Part shown: piece after piece, positions 34,499 through 42,510 of the stretch | Layout of the letters: every line of letters begins with the position of its first letter | Numbering within the stretch: the first letter of the stretch is position 1 | DNA from: Patescibacteria group bacterium | Lineage (GTDB): Bacteria; Patescibacteriota; Microgenomatia; Woykebacterales; 2-01-FULL-43-14 | DNA length: 42,510 nucleotides | Direction of reading: 5' to 3' | Assembly: GCA_023485445.1 (NCBI GenBank) | Contig: JAMCZT010000004.1 | Coordinates: 1-42,510, forward strand | Notes under the pieces: model-generated | The model's input: the letters and a program-made list of their open reading frames with translations, nothing else | Told to the model about the DNA's origin: nothing | The model's database searches: none | Translations under genes and position numbers: made by a program

Positions 34499-37093
34499 AT
34501 GAAGTGCTTTAAATGCGGGGCCGATGTTGGCAACAATATCGACCGCCTCTGCCCAAAGTGTAGCTCTGAATTTACTCAGTACTACGCTCCGCAAGAAGGT
34601 GGGGCTAAAACTAATTCACCAGCAAGTGAGCCTCTTTCTAAGGAAGGTGTTCCTGCCTCCAAAAAATCATCTTCCGAACCGCAAATCCTTTTTTCAGAAG
34701 AATTATCCAACGAAGAATCTGGTGGATTTCCAAAAATATCCCTGCCTTTTTCAAAACCATCTCCAACGGTTGAGGAGCCTAGTTTCGTAAAACTCGGCCA
34801 AGATGCAGAACCTGTCCCGGAAAAGGTAGAGACGGTCGCCCCAGAGGTGCATATTGTTCCTAATATTCCGGAACCCCTTCCTCCTGCTGCTATTATGCCT
34901 TCGACCGCCCCACCTACTTCACTAGATCCGCAAGTTCCAAGTGCGCCGGGGTCGTTGCTTCCCTCGTCTATTGCTGAACCGACGGTTCTGAAAACGAGGG
35001 TGGATGAAACGGTACCCGTTACTGAAGCGGTTGAAAGTCGGCCGGAACCAAATCCGCCTGTTACGGAAGTGAAAATCGAAGAGGAGCCCATGCCTCCTAC
35101 TATTAACATCGAAACGGATAAGGGAAAAGAATCTCCGCTTGTTGAAGAAACTTCTAAGCTGACAAGTGAAGAAGCGCCCGTGGTGCCGCCGATTTTAGAA
35201 GTCCCCGAATTGCCAAAGCCAGGTGACGAGGTTTTGAACCAGGCAACTTCGGAAGCTCATCCAGCGCCTAATGAAGCCCTCGCTTTAAAAAGTCAGGACT
35301 TAGCTTCGGCAGAAAAACCAGTGGAATCCAGCGAAACTCCGGTTACTCTTGAAGAGACGCCACCAGCTTTACCAGAAGAAAAACCAGTGGAAGAGTTGCT
35401 AACCGATAAGCCGATATCTTTGGAATCAATAGTTCCAGAAACTAAGGCTACCAATCCACCGGAAATCGCTTCAGAAAAACTTCAGGAATCCACCCCTTCG
35501 GAAGAAACGGCAACTTCTGGGAATGTGCCACCCGTGCCGCTGATTGGCCTGCCAAATTTAAATGATAGTGTCTCCGGAAGGCCGTTAAGTTTTGGGTTAG
35601 CCAGGTCGTTTGCCGCTTTGGTTATCGCTTTCTTTGTTCTGGCTTTTGTTTCCGGGGCTTCTTTGGTTGCGGCAAGTTATACGAACGTCAAAATACCTTT
35701 TTTGCCCGATTCAGTTTCAAAGACGGCCGATGCGATGATTGCTTCCGTTCCCTTGATCCCGAAGACTTCAAAGCAAATTTTGACTAAAGTTTTTGCCTCT
35801 TCCGTTAAACAAGAGTCTTATTACCAGAGTTTGAGAATCCATTTGCAAACTCAATCAGGAAAAACAGAAAATAACCTGGAGGCGGATGTAATCATGCGAG
35901 GGCCTTTTGACGCGACCGACTTAAGCGATGTGAAATTTGGGGCGAAAATTGATGGTTACATCAAATCTTCTTCGTTTAGCGATTCCCTTTCTTTGGAATT
36001 AAGAGAATTAAATAACAGCTTATATTTTGACTTTACGGATATTCCCCGATCATTGGGTGCTTATGTTTCTTCCTCAGTCAAGGACCAGTGGTTTAGGATG
36101 AGCCTTTCCGAGCAGCTTTCTGCTTATGGGTTGGATAATTCTTCTAGCAGTTTTCAGTCAGATAGGGAGCTTAAGGAGATTGCTGATAAAATGGCCGCGC
36201 TGATCGAGAAACACGACGTTTTAGACAAAGTGGAAAGGAAGGCGGATGAGAAAATTGGTGACGTAGATTCTTACCATTTATCTTATACCCCTGATAAGGA
36301 AACTCTCAAGGATCTTTTTAAGGAATATTTATCATATTTTTACCAGAAAATGAGTTATTCCCCTAATCAGGAAGAATTAGATAATGGGTTGAATAAGGAA
36401 TTAAAAAACTTTGAAAAGTTTGAAATTGGACTTTGGATAGATAAAAGTAGTTATTTTGTAAATCGAACTTCTCTAGATTTGACGTACAAGTTACCAGATA
36501 CAACCCTTACCCAGTCTGCTCTCGAGCCATCTTCCGCGTCCCCAGACTCGACTACTCTCCAGTTAAGCTTTGATTATACTATAGCTTCTGTTAACCATCC
36601 CCAAGGTACTCTGCCTCCTGCTGACGCTAAAGATATCCATTCCATATATGATCTCGTTTCCCCTAGCGGTACCACAATGTTAAACCTAAAAACCTCAGAT
36701 GGTAACTTGAAACAGGTCGAATTGATGAAGGTAGCTACGGCGGCGGAAGCTTACTCCGTCCAGCACGACTTGACTTATCCAAATTCTCTCACTGATCTAA
36801 AGGCGTCAAATTATTTGAAGAAAGTGATCAACAATGACTATAAATATAAAGTAAGCGAAGACAAGCTGCATTTTTCTGTATTTGTTCCGTTAGGGCAAAA
36901 GTACCTAGCTTATAAGTCTGTAGACGGAAAGGTTTTAGAAATGTCTTTGGTTGAGGCCGAAGATGTAGAAACGAAGACGATCAACGCCCCGAGCCAAGTC
37001 TTAGGCATTTCTACCCTTGGACTAGGTTTTGATCCCTTATTGGTTTTGGATAAGGCGCTTAAATGGGTAATTTTTAGTCCACTTCATTTTTAA
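34499..37093 (+). CDS. Large zinc-ribbon, Pro/Glu-rich, single-TM protein
   Basis: 864 aa; CFKCGADVGNNIDRLCPKC N-terminus, P/E-rich region, TM around residue 370, extracellular region with pilin-like KVATAAEAYSVQHDLTYPNSLTDL. Confidence 0.85.
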   Translation: MKCFKCGADVGNNIDRLCPKCSSEFTQYYAPQEGGAKTNSPASEPLSKEGVPASKKSSSEPQILFSEELSNEESGGFPKISLPFSKPSPTVEEPSFVKLGQDAEPVPEKVETVAPEVHIVPNIPEPLPPAAIMPSTAPPTSLDPQVPSAPGSLLPSSIAEPTVLKTRVDETVPVTEAVESRPEPNPPVTEVKIEEEPMPPTINIETDKGKESPLVEETSKLTSEEAPVVPPILEVPELPKPGDEVLNQATSEAHPAPNEALALKSQDLASAEKPVESSETPVTLEETPPALPEEKPVEELLTDKPISLESIVPETKATNPPEIASEKLQESTPSEETATSGNVPPVPLIGLPNLNDSVSGRPLSFGLARSFAALVIAFFVLAFVSGASLVAASYTNVKIPFLPDSVSKTADAMIASVPLIPKTSKQILTKVFASSVKQESYYQSLRIHLQTQSGKTENNLEADVIMRGPFDATDLSDVKFGAKIDGYIKSSSFSDSLSLELRELNNSLYFDFTDIPRSLGAYVSSSVKDQWFRMSLSEQLSAYGLDNSSSSFQSDRELKEIADKMAALIEKHDVLDKVERKADEKIGDVDSYHLSYTPDKETLKDLFKEYLSYFYQKMSYSPNQEELDNGLNKELKNFEKFEIGLWIDKSSYFVNRTSLDLTYKLPDTTLTQSALEPSSASPDSTTLQLSFDYTIASVNHPQGTLPPADAKDIHSIYDLVSPSGTTMLNLKTSDGNLKQVELMKVATAAEAYSVQHDLTYPNSLTDLKASNYLKKVINNDYKYKVSEDKLHFSVFVPLGQKYLAYKSVDGKVLEMSLVEAEDVETKTINAPSQVLGISTLGLGFDPLLVLDKALKWVIFSPLHF

Positions 37094-37287
37094 TTACTTA
37101 TCGTACACCCCCCCGCTCTTGAAAGTTAACCCTATTTGAGGTAAAATCAATATAGGTTAAAGGTTTAATTTTTTAAACTTTGCAAGCGACTTTTTAAGCA
37201 TTGTTTTTTGGGCAACTACTGTCTGCTTAAAAATTATCAGACGCCTTAAAATCGGTAAACATTGCATATAAGATAACGTTGAATCTT

Positions 37288-37335
37288 GTTGCGCCGGGGG
37301 TGGCGGAATATCTTCCTCGCTGACGCGAGCGATAT
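37288..37335 (+). pseudogene. tRNA-Leu 5' fragment followed by hairpin
   Basis: gcgccgggggtggcggaat resembles gtgccggggtggcggaat of tRNA-Leu at 37433; then AATATC-ttc-CTCGC-tgac-GCGAG-c-GATATT. Confidence 0.55.
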
Positions 37336-37434
37336 TTTCAAGCATAGCTTTCGCTTTCGCTACAGTTATTAGCTTGAAAAGTGGCAGATTCTTTAAAATC
37401 TATACAAGACATTAGGTCAAGTTGGTTTTTTTCG

Positions 37435-37522
37435 TGCCGGGGTGGCGGAATTGGCAGACGCGCTGGACTTAAAATCCAGTGGTGGTGACACCGTGCAGGT
37501 TCGATCCCTGTCCTCGGCACCA
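37435..37522 (+). tRNA. tRNA-Leu(UAA)
   Basis: GCCGGGG acceptor, loop ctTAAaa, long variable arm, encoded CCA. Confidence 0.94.
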
Positions 37523-37621
37523 AGTGAAACTCGAAGCACGAAACCCAAAATCCCAAGATGCTTATTTTCTTTTTAGATTTTGAATTTAGGAGAGTTTAGA
37601 ATTTATTTTAAAGGGGGTAGA

Positions 37622-37885
37622 ATGAGTGAGTTGACAGTCTACATTTGCAGAGATTGCGGATCAAAGGTAGGAGAAAAGATCAAGGATATTCCGGCAGAAG
37701 AAGCCACTACTGCAGTTGAAAACACTTTAAAAGAAAGTGGTTTGGAAAAAGGCAGTCCTGAGTATGAAAAATACTACCAAAGGCTTCTGAAGGAAAGAAC
37801 TGCAAATGCCACGGGTCAAGCCCAGATTCCTGATGCGTGTCCTTCCTGCGGTAAACCTGCTAATTACGAAGAAGTATCGATATAG
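37622..37885 (+). CDS. Zinc-ribbon protein
   Basis: YICRDCGSKVG ... PDACPSCGKPANY; ATG 37622 after aaagggggtaga. Confidence 0.75.
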   Translation: MSELTVYICRDCGSKVGEKIKDIPAEEATTAVENTLKESGLEKGSPEYEKYYQRLLKERTANATGQAQIPDACPSCGKPANYEEVSI

Positions 37886-37923
37886 ACTAGCATCCTGCAA
37901 TATTTTGCGGGCAAAATTTGCAT

Positions 37924-38000
37924 CGGGGAGTAGCTCAGTTGGCCAGAGCGCTGCGTTTGGGACGCAGAGGTCGGAGGTTCAAGTCCTCTCTCCCCGACCA
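37924..38000 (+). tRNA. tRNA-Pro(UGG)
   Basis: CGGGGAG/CTCCCCG acceptor, loop ttTGGga, encoded CCA. Confidence 0.94.
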
Positions 38001-38024
38001 TCTTATTTCACCGAAATTTCTTGA

Positions 38025-39152
38025 TTAAATAATTATTCTTTTGGTTGTGGGAATCAAATGGACTAAAAGTTCATCAGGAATAGTCTCACAGAGGATTGCA
38101 GCGGAGGCGACGGAGTTTTTCTGATCGGGGTTTCGAGAATAAATGGTTACTTCTTGTCCTACTTCTACGCTTAGGACATCGGTGACATCAATTACTGTAA
38201 TGTTCATACTGACCCGGCCGATAATGGGACAGGGTTTATTATTCACTAAAACAAAGCCTTTGTTTGATAACCGCCTATCGATTCCGTCATTGTAGCCAAT
38301 TGGCAAAACAGCTGTTTTAATATTTTTTTGAGCCGTAAATGTGAAATCATAACCAACTTGTTCGCCTTTGCAAATCTCTTTAATCTGAGCAATCGTTGAT
38401 TTTAGCTCCAAAACAGGCTTGAGCTTTTTATCTCTTTGTTCTGGATCAATACCATATAAAGCAATACCTATTCTGGCTAAATTACCTAGAGAATGTGAAT
38501 AGCTTTTATGATGAGTTAGCCCCAACGAGGCCGGTAAATGAATCCACTTTGGGGACACACTTAAGTCATTAACTATCCTTGTGGCTTTTTCAAAGTTAAC
38601 TATTTGTTTCTGGGTATATTCATTTTCTGGTTTGTCTGCCATGGCAAGGTGTGACATTAACCCCTCGATGTTTAGCGATAATTTTTGAGCCTCAATAATA
38701 ATATGAGGCAGCTCTTTTAAAGAAACGCCTTCCCTGCCCATTCCCGTATCAACAAAGATATGTATTCCAGCGTGAGGTTGATATTTTTTAATCGCTTCAA
38801 ACACCTTTGAATTATAAACAGTCAAGGAGAATGGTAATTTTTTGACCTTTAAACTTTCCGGGTGAATATATCCCATTACCAAGATCGGCGTTTTTATCCC
38901 TTCATTAAAGAGTTGATAAGCTTCATACAAGCTATCAACGCAGAAGAAAGGAGTACCTAGTGAATCAAGTATCTTAGCTACTGGTACTATTCCGTGACCA
39001 TAGGCATTACTTTTTAAAACAGGAGCAGTTTTAAGCTCTTTTACTAAAGATGATAAGTAGTGGTAATTATATAAAAGATTTTCTGAAGAAAGTTCTATTT
39101 TGTTTAAAGGTTGGTAGGTCGGATGAAGAGATTGTAATATTCTTTCTAGCAT
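38025..39152 (-). CDS. alr: Alanine racemase
   Basis: APVLKSNAYGHG PLP-lysine motif; VDTGMGREG; RVSMNITVIDVTD. Confidence 0.94.
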   Translation of the reverse strand: MLERILQSLHPTYQPLNKIELSSENLLYNYHYLSSLVKELKTAPVLKSNAYGHGIVPVAKILDSLGTPFFCVDSLYEAYQLFNEGIKTPILVMGYIHPESLKVKKLPFSLTVYNSKVFEAIKKYQPHAGIHIFVDTGMGREGVSLKELPHIIIEAQKLSLNIEGLMSHLAMADKPENEYTQKQIVNFEKATRIVNDLSVSPKWIHLPASLGLTHHKSYSHSLGNLARIGIALYGIDPEQRDKKLKPVLELKSTIAQIKEICKGEQVGYDFTFTAQKNIKTAVLPIGYNDGIDRRLSNKGFVLVNNKPCPIIGRVSMNITVIDVTDVLSVEVGQEVTIYSRNPDQKNSVASAAILCETIPDELLVHLIPTTKRIII

Positions 39153-39222
39153 ACTATGGATTATAGCACTTCTCCTGACTAAAACTAAAACTTTTCTCGT
39201 CGATCTTGAAGGGGCTTTCAAT

Positions 39223-39259
39223 AAGGAGAACGCAAAAATGCAGCTTTTACGTTCTCCTT
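39223..39259 (-). terminator. Hairpin AAGGAGAACG...CGTTCTCCTT
   Basis: 10-bp perfect stem plus AAAA/TTTT inner pairing between two minus-strand genes. Confidence 0.65.
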
Positions 39260-39264
39260 TGAAG

Positions 39265-39678
39265 TCACGCCACGAGAACCTTTTCTTCGATGGCGTCGCA
39301 ACCTTCCTTTGGAATTTCTACGACAGCCCACTCTCTTTCTATGCCAAGGACAGTGGGATTAAAGGTAGTCTCTCCGCCGATTTCCTTTAGAAAGTATCCT
39401 CTCAAATGGTAGCTTTCATTGGATTTTTCATCTACTCTGTGGTGGTAGGTTGCTTCGGTTACGACAAAAACTGCTTCTTCCGAAACCCATCGACTAAAGC
39501 GATTCCAGAGACGCTCCCGAAACCTGGGTTTCGGCCTGAATTTTGTCCCTAAGGGATACTCTCGTCCTCTTATTTCGCTTTTAAGACATCTTTCTTTTGC
39601 ATCTTTGCTAATAACCGCCCGACTGCAGATGGGGCAAAACTCCTGCTCGAAATGTTCCCACCAGGATAGAGCCATTCT
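39265..39678 (-). CDS. Hypothetical protein with N-terminal CxxC
   Basis: MALSWWEHFEQEFCPICSRAV...; RBS ggagggagaga; in-frame upstream Met in track considered less likely. Confidence 0.7.
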   Translation of the reverse strand, partial: RMALSWWEHFEQEFCPICSRAVISKDAKERCLKSEIRGREYPLGTKFRPKPRFRERLWNRFSRWVSEEAVFVVTEATYHHRVDEKSNESYHLRGYFLKEIGGETTFNPTVLGIEREWAVVEIPKEGCDAIEEKVLVA

Positions 39679-39775
39679 CTCCCTCCCTGCTTTGAAAATC
39701 AATATGATATTAAATTAATTAAAGCAATAAATCAAGCGATAGACTGGCGAGGTCTGATTGGGCTATAATTATTAG

Positions 39776-40762
39776 ATGGAAGAAAATATTATCGAAGTAA
39801 AAAATCTTAAAAAAACCTTTAAAATTAAGCAAAAAAATCCAGGATTTTTTGGGGGAATTTCTTCGGTTTTTTCTCCGGTTTATAAAACAGTCAATGCAGT
39901 CGAAAACGTTTCGTTTTCTGTCAAGCCAGGAGAACTGCTGGCTTTCATCGGCCCAAATGGAGCGGGCAAATCAACGACGATCAAGATGATGACAGGAATT
40001 CTCTACCCTACCAGCGGTTTTATCCAGGTTTTGGGTTTTAATCCTTCCCGAAATCGACAACAGTTGGCATACCACATCGGTTCCGTCTTTGGGCAAAAAC
40101 CCCAACTTTGGTTCCATCTCCCGCCGATGAATACTTATAACCTTTTTTCAAGGATTTATGAACTAGACCAAAAAAAGTTCCAGGAAAGGTTAAAATTTCT
40201 GGTCGACATTTTTGAAATTTCTGACTTATTAAAAATCCCTGTTAGAAAGTTGTCTTTAGGGCAACGGATGCGGTGCGAAATCGTGGCCTCACTACTGCAT
40301 CAGCCAAAAATCATTTTCTTAGACGAGCCAACGATTGGGCTTGATGTGATCGCCAAGAGGCACATTCGGGAAGTAATCAAGTACCTTAACGAGGAGGAGA
40401 AAGTGACGATTTTCCTGACATCCCACGACGCGGGGGACATCGAAACTTTGGCCCAGAGGACGATTGTTATCAACCAGGGGACGATGGTCTTTAACGACAC
40501 GACGGAAAAATTAAAGAAAAATTATATTAAAACAAAAATTGTGGAGTTGGTTTTGGAAGGAAAAACAGACGACTTTCATTTTGCCGGGGGGAAAATCGTC
40601 GAAAAGACAAAATATGATTTAAAAATTGAATTAAATACAGAAAAAGCCTCAATCGAAAAATTACTTAATTATGCTGTCGAAAATTTTGACATTCAGGACA
40701 TAAACATTTTTGATCCGGAAATGGAAGAGATTATCGCGGCAATTTATCAGGAACAAAAATAA
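39776..40762 (+). CDS. ABC-2 exporter ATPase (module 3)
   Basis: GPNGAGKSTTIKMMTGIL; LSLGQRMRCEIVASLLH; IIFLDEPTIGLDV. Confidence 0.96.
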   Translation: MEENIIEVKNLKKTFKIKQKNPGFFGGISSVFSPVYKTVNAVENVSFSVKPGELLAFIGPNGAGKSTTIKMMTGILYPTSGFIQVLGFNPSRNRQQLAYHIGSVFGQKPQLWFHLPPMNTYNLFSRIYELDQKKFQERLKFLVDIFEISDLLKIPVRKLSLGQRMRCEIVASLLHQPKIIFLDEPTIGLDVIAKRHIREVIKYLNEEEKVTIFLTSHDAGDIETLAQRTIVINQGTMVFNDTTEKLKKNYIKTKIVELVLEGKTDDFHFAGGKIVEKTKYDLKIELNTEKASIEKLLNYAVENFDIQDINIFDPEMEEIIAAIYQEQK

Positions 40763-41599
40763 ATGAGCATGGTCGTAACTAGCCCTGATTTCAGATGGGG
40801 CCTAAAGTTTTTTAAATACTTAGAAATTGCGAAAGTAAATTATTTTACCAACACCACCTATTTAGCAAATTTCTTAAGCAAAAGCATCATGGTGGTTTTG
40901 CGAATTTGGATTTTTACCCAACTTTACAGAGTAACTTACGCGACGGCGAATGAGAACGAAATCGGCGGATTGACAGTGCCGATGGTGATTTGGGGTTTGA
41001 TGATTGCTCAGAGCCTAAACACGGCTACCCGTCCACAGTTGTCTAAATTAATTGACGAGGAAGTGAAATCTGGAGTAATTGCCTATTCGATCAATCGCCC
41101 CTACTCTTACATTTTATTCCACTACTTTGGGTCTATGGGACGTTTTGTTTCCAACTTAATAAGTAACTTGACCTTAGGTTTCCTGGCGGCCTTTATTTTA
41201 GTTGGACCGATTAGCTTGAGCTGGAACGGTTTGCTGCTGGGATCTCTGCTTTTGTTTTTTGGTTACACACTTGATTTCTTGATCGACTTAATGATTGGCT
41301 TGATTTCCTTTTGGGTTGAAGATATTTCTGCCTTTAATTGGATTTACAGCAAAAGTCAGCTTATTTTTGGCGGCTTGATCCTTCCCTTGTCCTTATTTCC
41401 AGACTATTTAAGGAATATTGCCGAACTTTTACCTTTTAGTCAGTTGTTTTATAGCGGCTCACGGTTGATCGTAAACTTTGATTTTCAGTTATTCCAAAAA
41501 TATCTTTTAATCCAAATGGCTTGGTTGGTATTTTTTTGGTTACTCGTTGGTTATGTTTTTAGTAAAGGGATCAAACATGTCTCTGTTAACGGGGGTTAA
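40763..41599 (+). CDS. ABC-2 permease, DUF990-like (module 3)
   Basis: Six-TM pattern; start abuts the ATPase stop (taaATG). Confidence 0.88.
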   Translation: MSMVVTSPDFRWGLKFFKYLEIAKVNYFTNTTYLANFLSKSIMVVLRIWIFTQLYRVTYATANENEIGGLTVPMVIWGLMIAQSLNTATRPQLSKLIDEEVKSGVIAYSINRPYSYILFHYFGSMGRFVSNLISNLTLGFLAAFILVGPISLSWNGLLLGSLLLFFGYTLDFLIDLMIGLISFWVEDISAFNWIYSKSQLIFGGLILPLSLFPDYLRNIAELLPFSQLFYSGSRLIVNFDFQLFQKYLLIQMAWLVFFWLLVGYVFSKGIKHVSVNGG

Positions 41600-42377
41600 A
41601 TATCTTTCCCTCACTTGGGAAATGACCAAACTAAGCATCCTATCAGCGATGGAATACCGGATGAGCTTCTTAACCCAAGTTATTGGGATGGTCATTAATG
41701 ATATTGGCTTGATCTTGGTTTTCTTTATCCTTTTCCAAAAATTCCCCTCCATTAACGGTTGGCATTTCAGAGACACCATGCTTCTCTTTGCCATCCAGAC
41801 GGTTAATTTTTCTTTAGTGATGATTTTTGCCCGCGGAGTCCATCGGCTTGGACGGTCAATTACTCGCGGAGAGTTGGACTATTATCTCGCTTTTCCTAAG
41901 AACGTCCTTTGGCACGCCTGCGTCAGTCGGACTGATATTTCCGCTATTGGCGACTTTGCCTTTGGCATTGTAGTTTTCTTTTTGGCGGGTAACGTAAGCC
42001 TAGAAAAGATGGCTACTTTTGCCTTAGTTTCTTTCTTGACCGCCTGGATGTTGTTTAATTTCAGCGTAGTCGTTCAATCCGTGACCTTTTTTGTCGGAAA
42101 TTTTGAAGAAGCCGCTGAACAGATGTTTCACGCTCTGTTAGGTTTTAGCTTTTATCCCCAAAACGTTTTTCATGGTTTGCTAAAGTTGATCATGCTGACG
42201 GTACTACCGGCTTTTTTTATCACGACGCTGCCAAACCAAGTCGTGCAAAAATTTGACTTACAGATCCTTTTGCTGATGTTCATATTTTGTATCTTTAGTT
42301 TCCTTCTGGCCATTTTTATTTTCAAAAAAGGCCTTCGCCATTATGAGTCTGGAAATTTAATCAATGTAAATATGTAG
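41577..42377 (+). CDS. ABC-2 permease, DUF990-like (module 3)
   Basis: MSLLTGVKYLSLTWEMTKLSILSAMEYRMSFLTQVIGM; overlaps the previous ORF. Confidence 0.88.
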   Translation: MSLLTGVKYLSLTWEMTKLSILSAMEYRMSFLTQVIGMVINDIGLILVFFILFQKFPSINGWHFRDTMLLFAIQTVNFSLVMIFARGVHRLGRSITRGELDYYLAFPKNVLWHACVSRTDISAIGDFAFGIVVFFLAGNVSLEKMATFALVSFLTAWMLFNFSVVVQSVTFFVGNFEEAAEQMFHALLGFSFYPQNVFHGLLKLIMLTVLPAFFITTLPNQVVQKFDLQILLLMFIFCIFSFLLAIFIFKKGLRHYESGNLINVNM

Positions 42378-42383
42378 GTTTGT

Positions 42384-42510
42384 TGTCCAGGACCTGATAG
42401 ATCCCGTAACACTTGAGTGGTTAATGAGGGGAATGTATAGTGGCTCGTATATGCGAGCCTACAAGATCTTACCAAAAAGTGAATATGTTCATGCAGTTAG
42501 TTTATCGAAA
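42384..42510. repeat. Right copy of perfect 127-bp terminal inverted repeat
   Basis: Reverse complement of 1-127. Confidence 0.97.

Noticed and set aside
34582-35109. 175-aa minus-strand ORF rich in Gly/Ser
   Set aside because: Antisense of the P/E-rich region of the 34499-37093 gene.
37157-37345. 62-aa minus-strand ORF (MLENIARVSEEDIPPPPAQQ...)
   Set aside because: Lies over the tRNA fragment and hairpins, no RBS or recognisable domain; likely spurious.
1-42510. Circular molecule
   Set aside because: The terminal repeat is inverted, not direct, so it does not support circular closure.
1-42510. CRISPR array
   Set aside because: No regularly spaced direct repeats and no cas-like ORFs were seen.
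1-42510. Recoded stop codons (TGA as Gly) as in some CPR
   Set aside because: TGA is used as a normal stop after several intact genes, for example the HhH protein ending at 6036.

Overview
The 42.5 kb window looks like a complete assembled contig, probably from a Patescibacteria/CPR-like bacterium. That placement is inferred from gene style and was not tested. It encodes about 45 proteins and 8 tRNA genes; I found no rRNA, CRISPR array or intact transposase. Recognisable content: TreT-like GT4, ATP-dependent DNA ligase with a coupled P-loop kinase, PlsY with an extra C-terminal domain, BON protein, HhH-GPD protein, bS21, a six-gene SHOCT/nitroreductase/CapA/PRTase/PRPP synthase/hydrolase operon, DUF5674 pair, HAD phosphatase, DEAD-box helicase, ArsR/thioredoxin/ArsP-like operon, NUDIX, a frameshifted aminoglycoside nucleotidyltransferase-like gene, a minus-strand tRNA cluster (Gln, Gly, Phe, Val, Leu, Leu), C39-like peptidase, L,D-transpeptidase, three ABC-2 exporter modules, SdpI/DUF1648 protein, a decayed FabI, a sortase with a large zinc-ribbon membrane protein, tRNA-Leu, tRNA-Pro and alanine racemase. 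Main observations: (1) a perfect terminal inverted repeat of exactly 127 bp, inside a coding sequence and equal to a common assembler k-mer; (2) at least 13 genes whose -10 box lies 6-9 nt before the ATG, suggesting widespread leaderless mRNAs; (3) a compact three-way-junction-like structure that would sequester a Shine-Dalgarno; (4) a two-copy structured repeat family with compensatory hairpin changes; (5) a PlsY plus dolichol/phytol-kinase-like fusion; (6) a kinase-ligase pair; (7) several decayed genes (aadA-like, anchored exoprotein, FabI, MFS tail, HTH gene).
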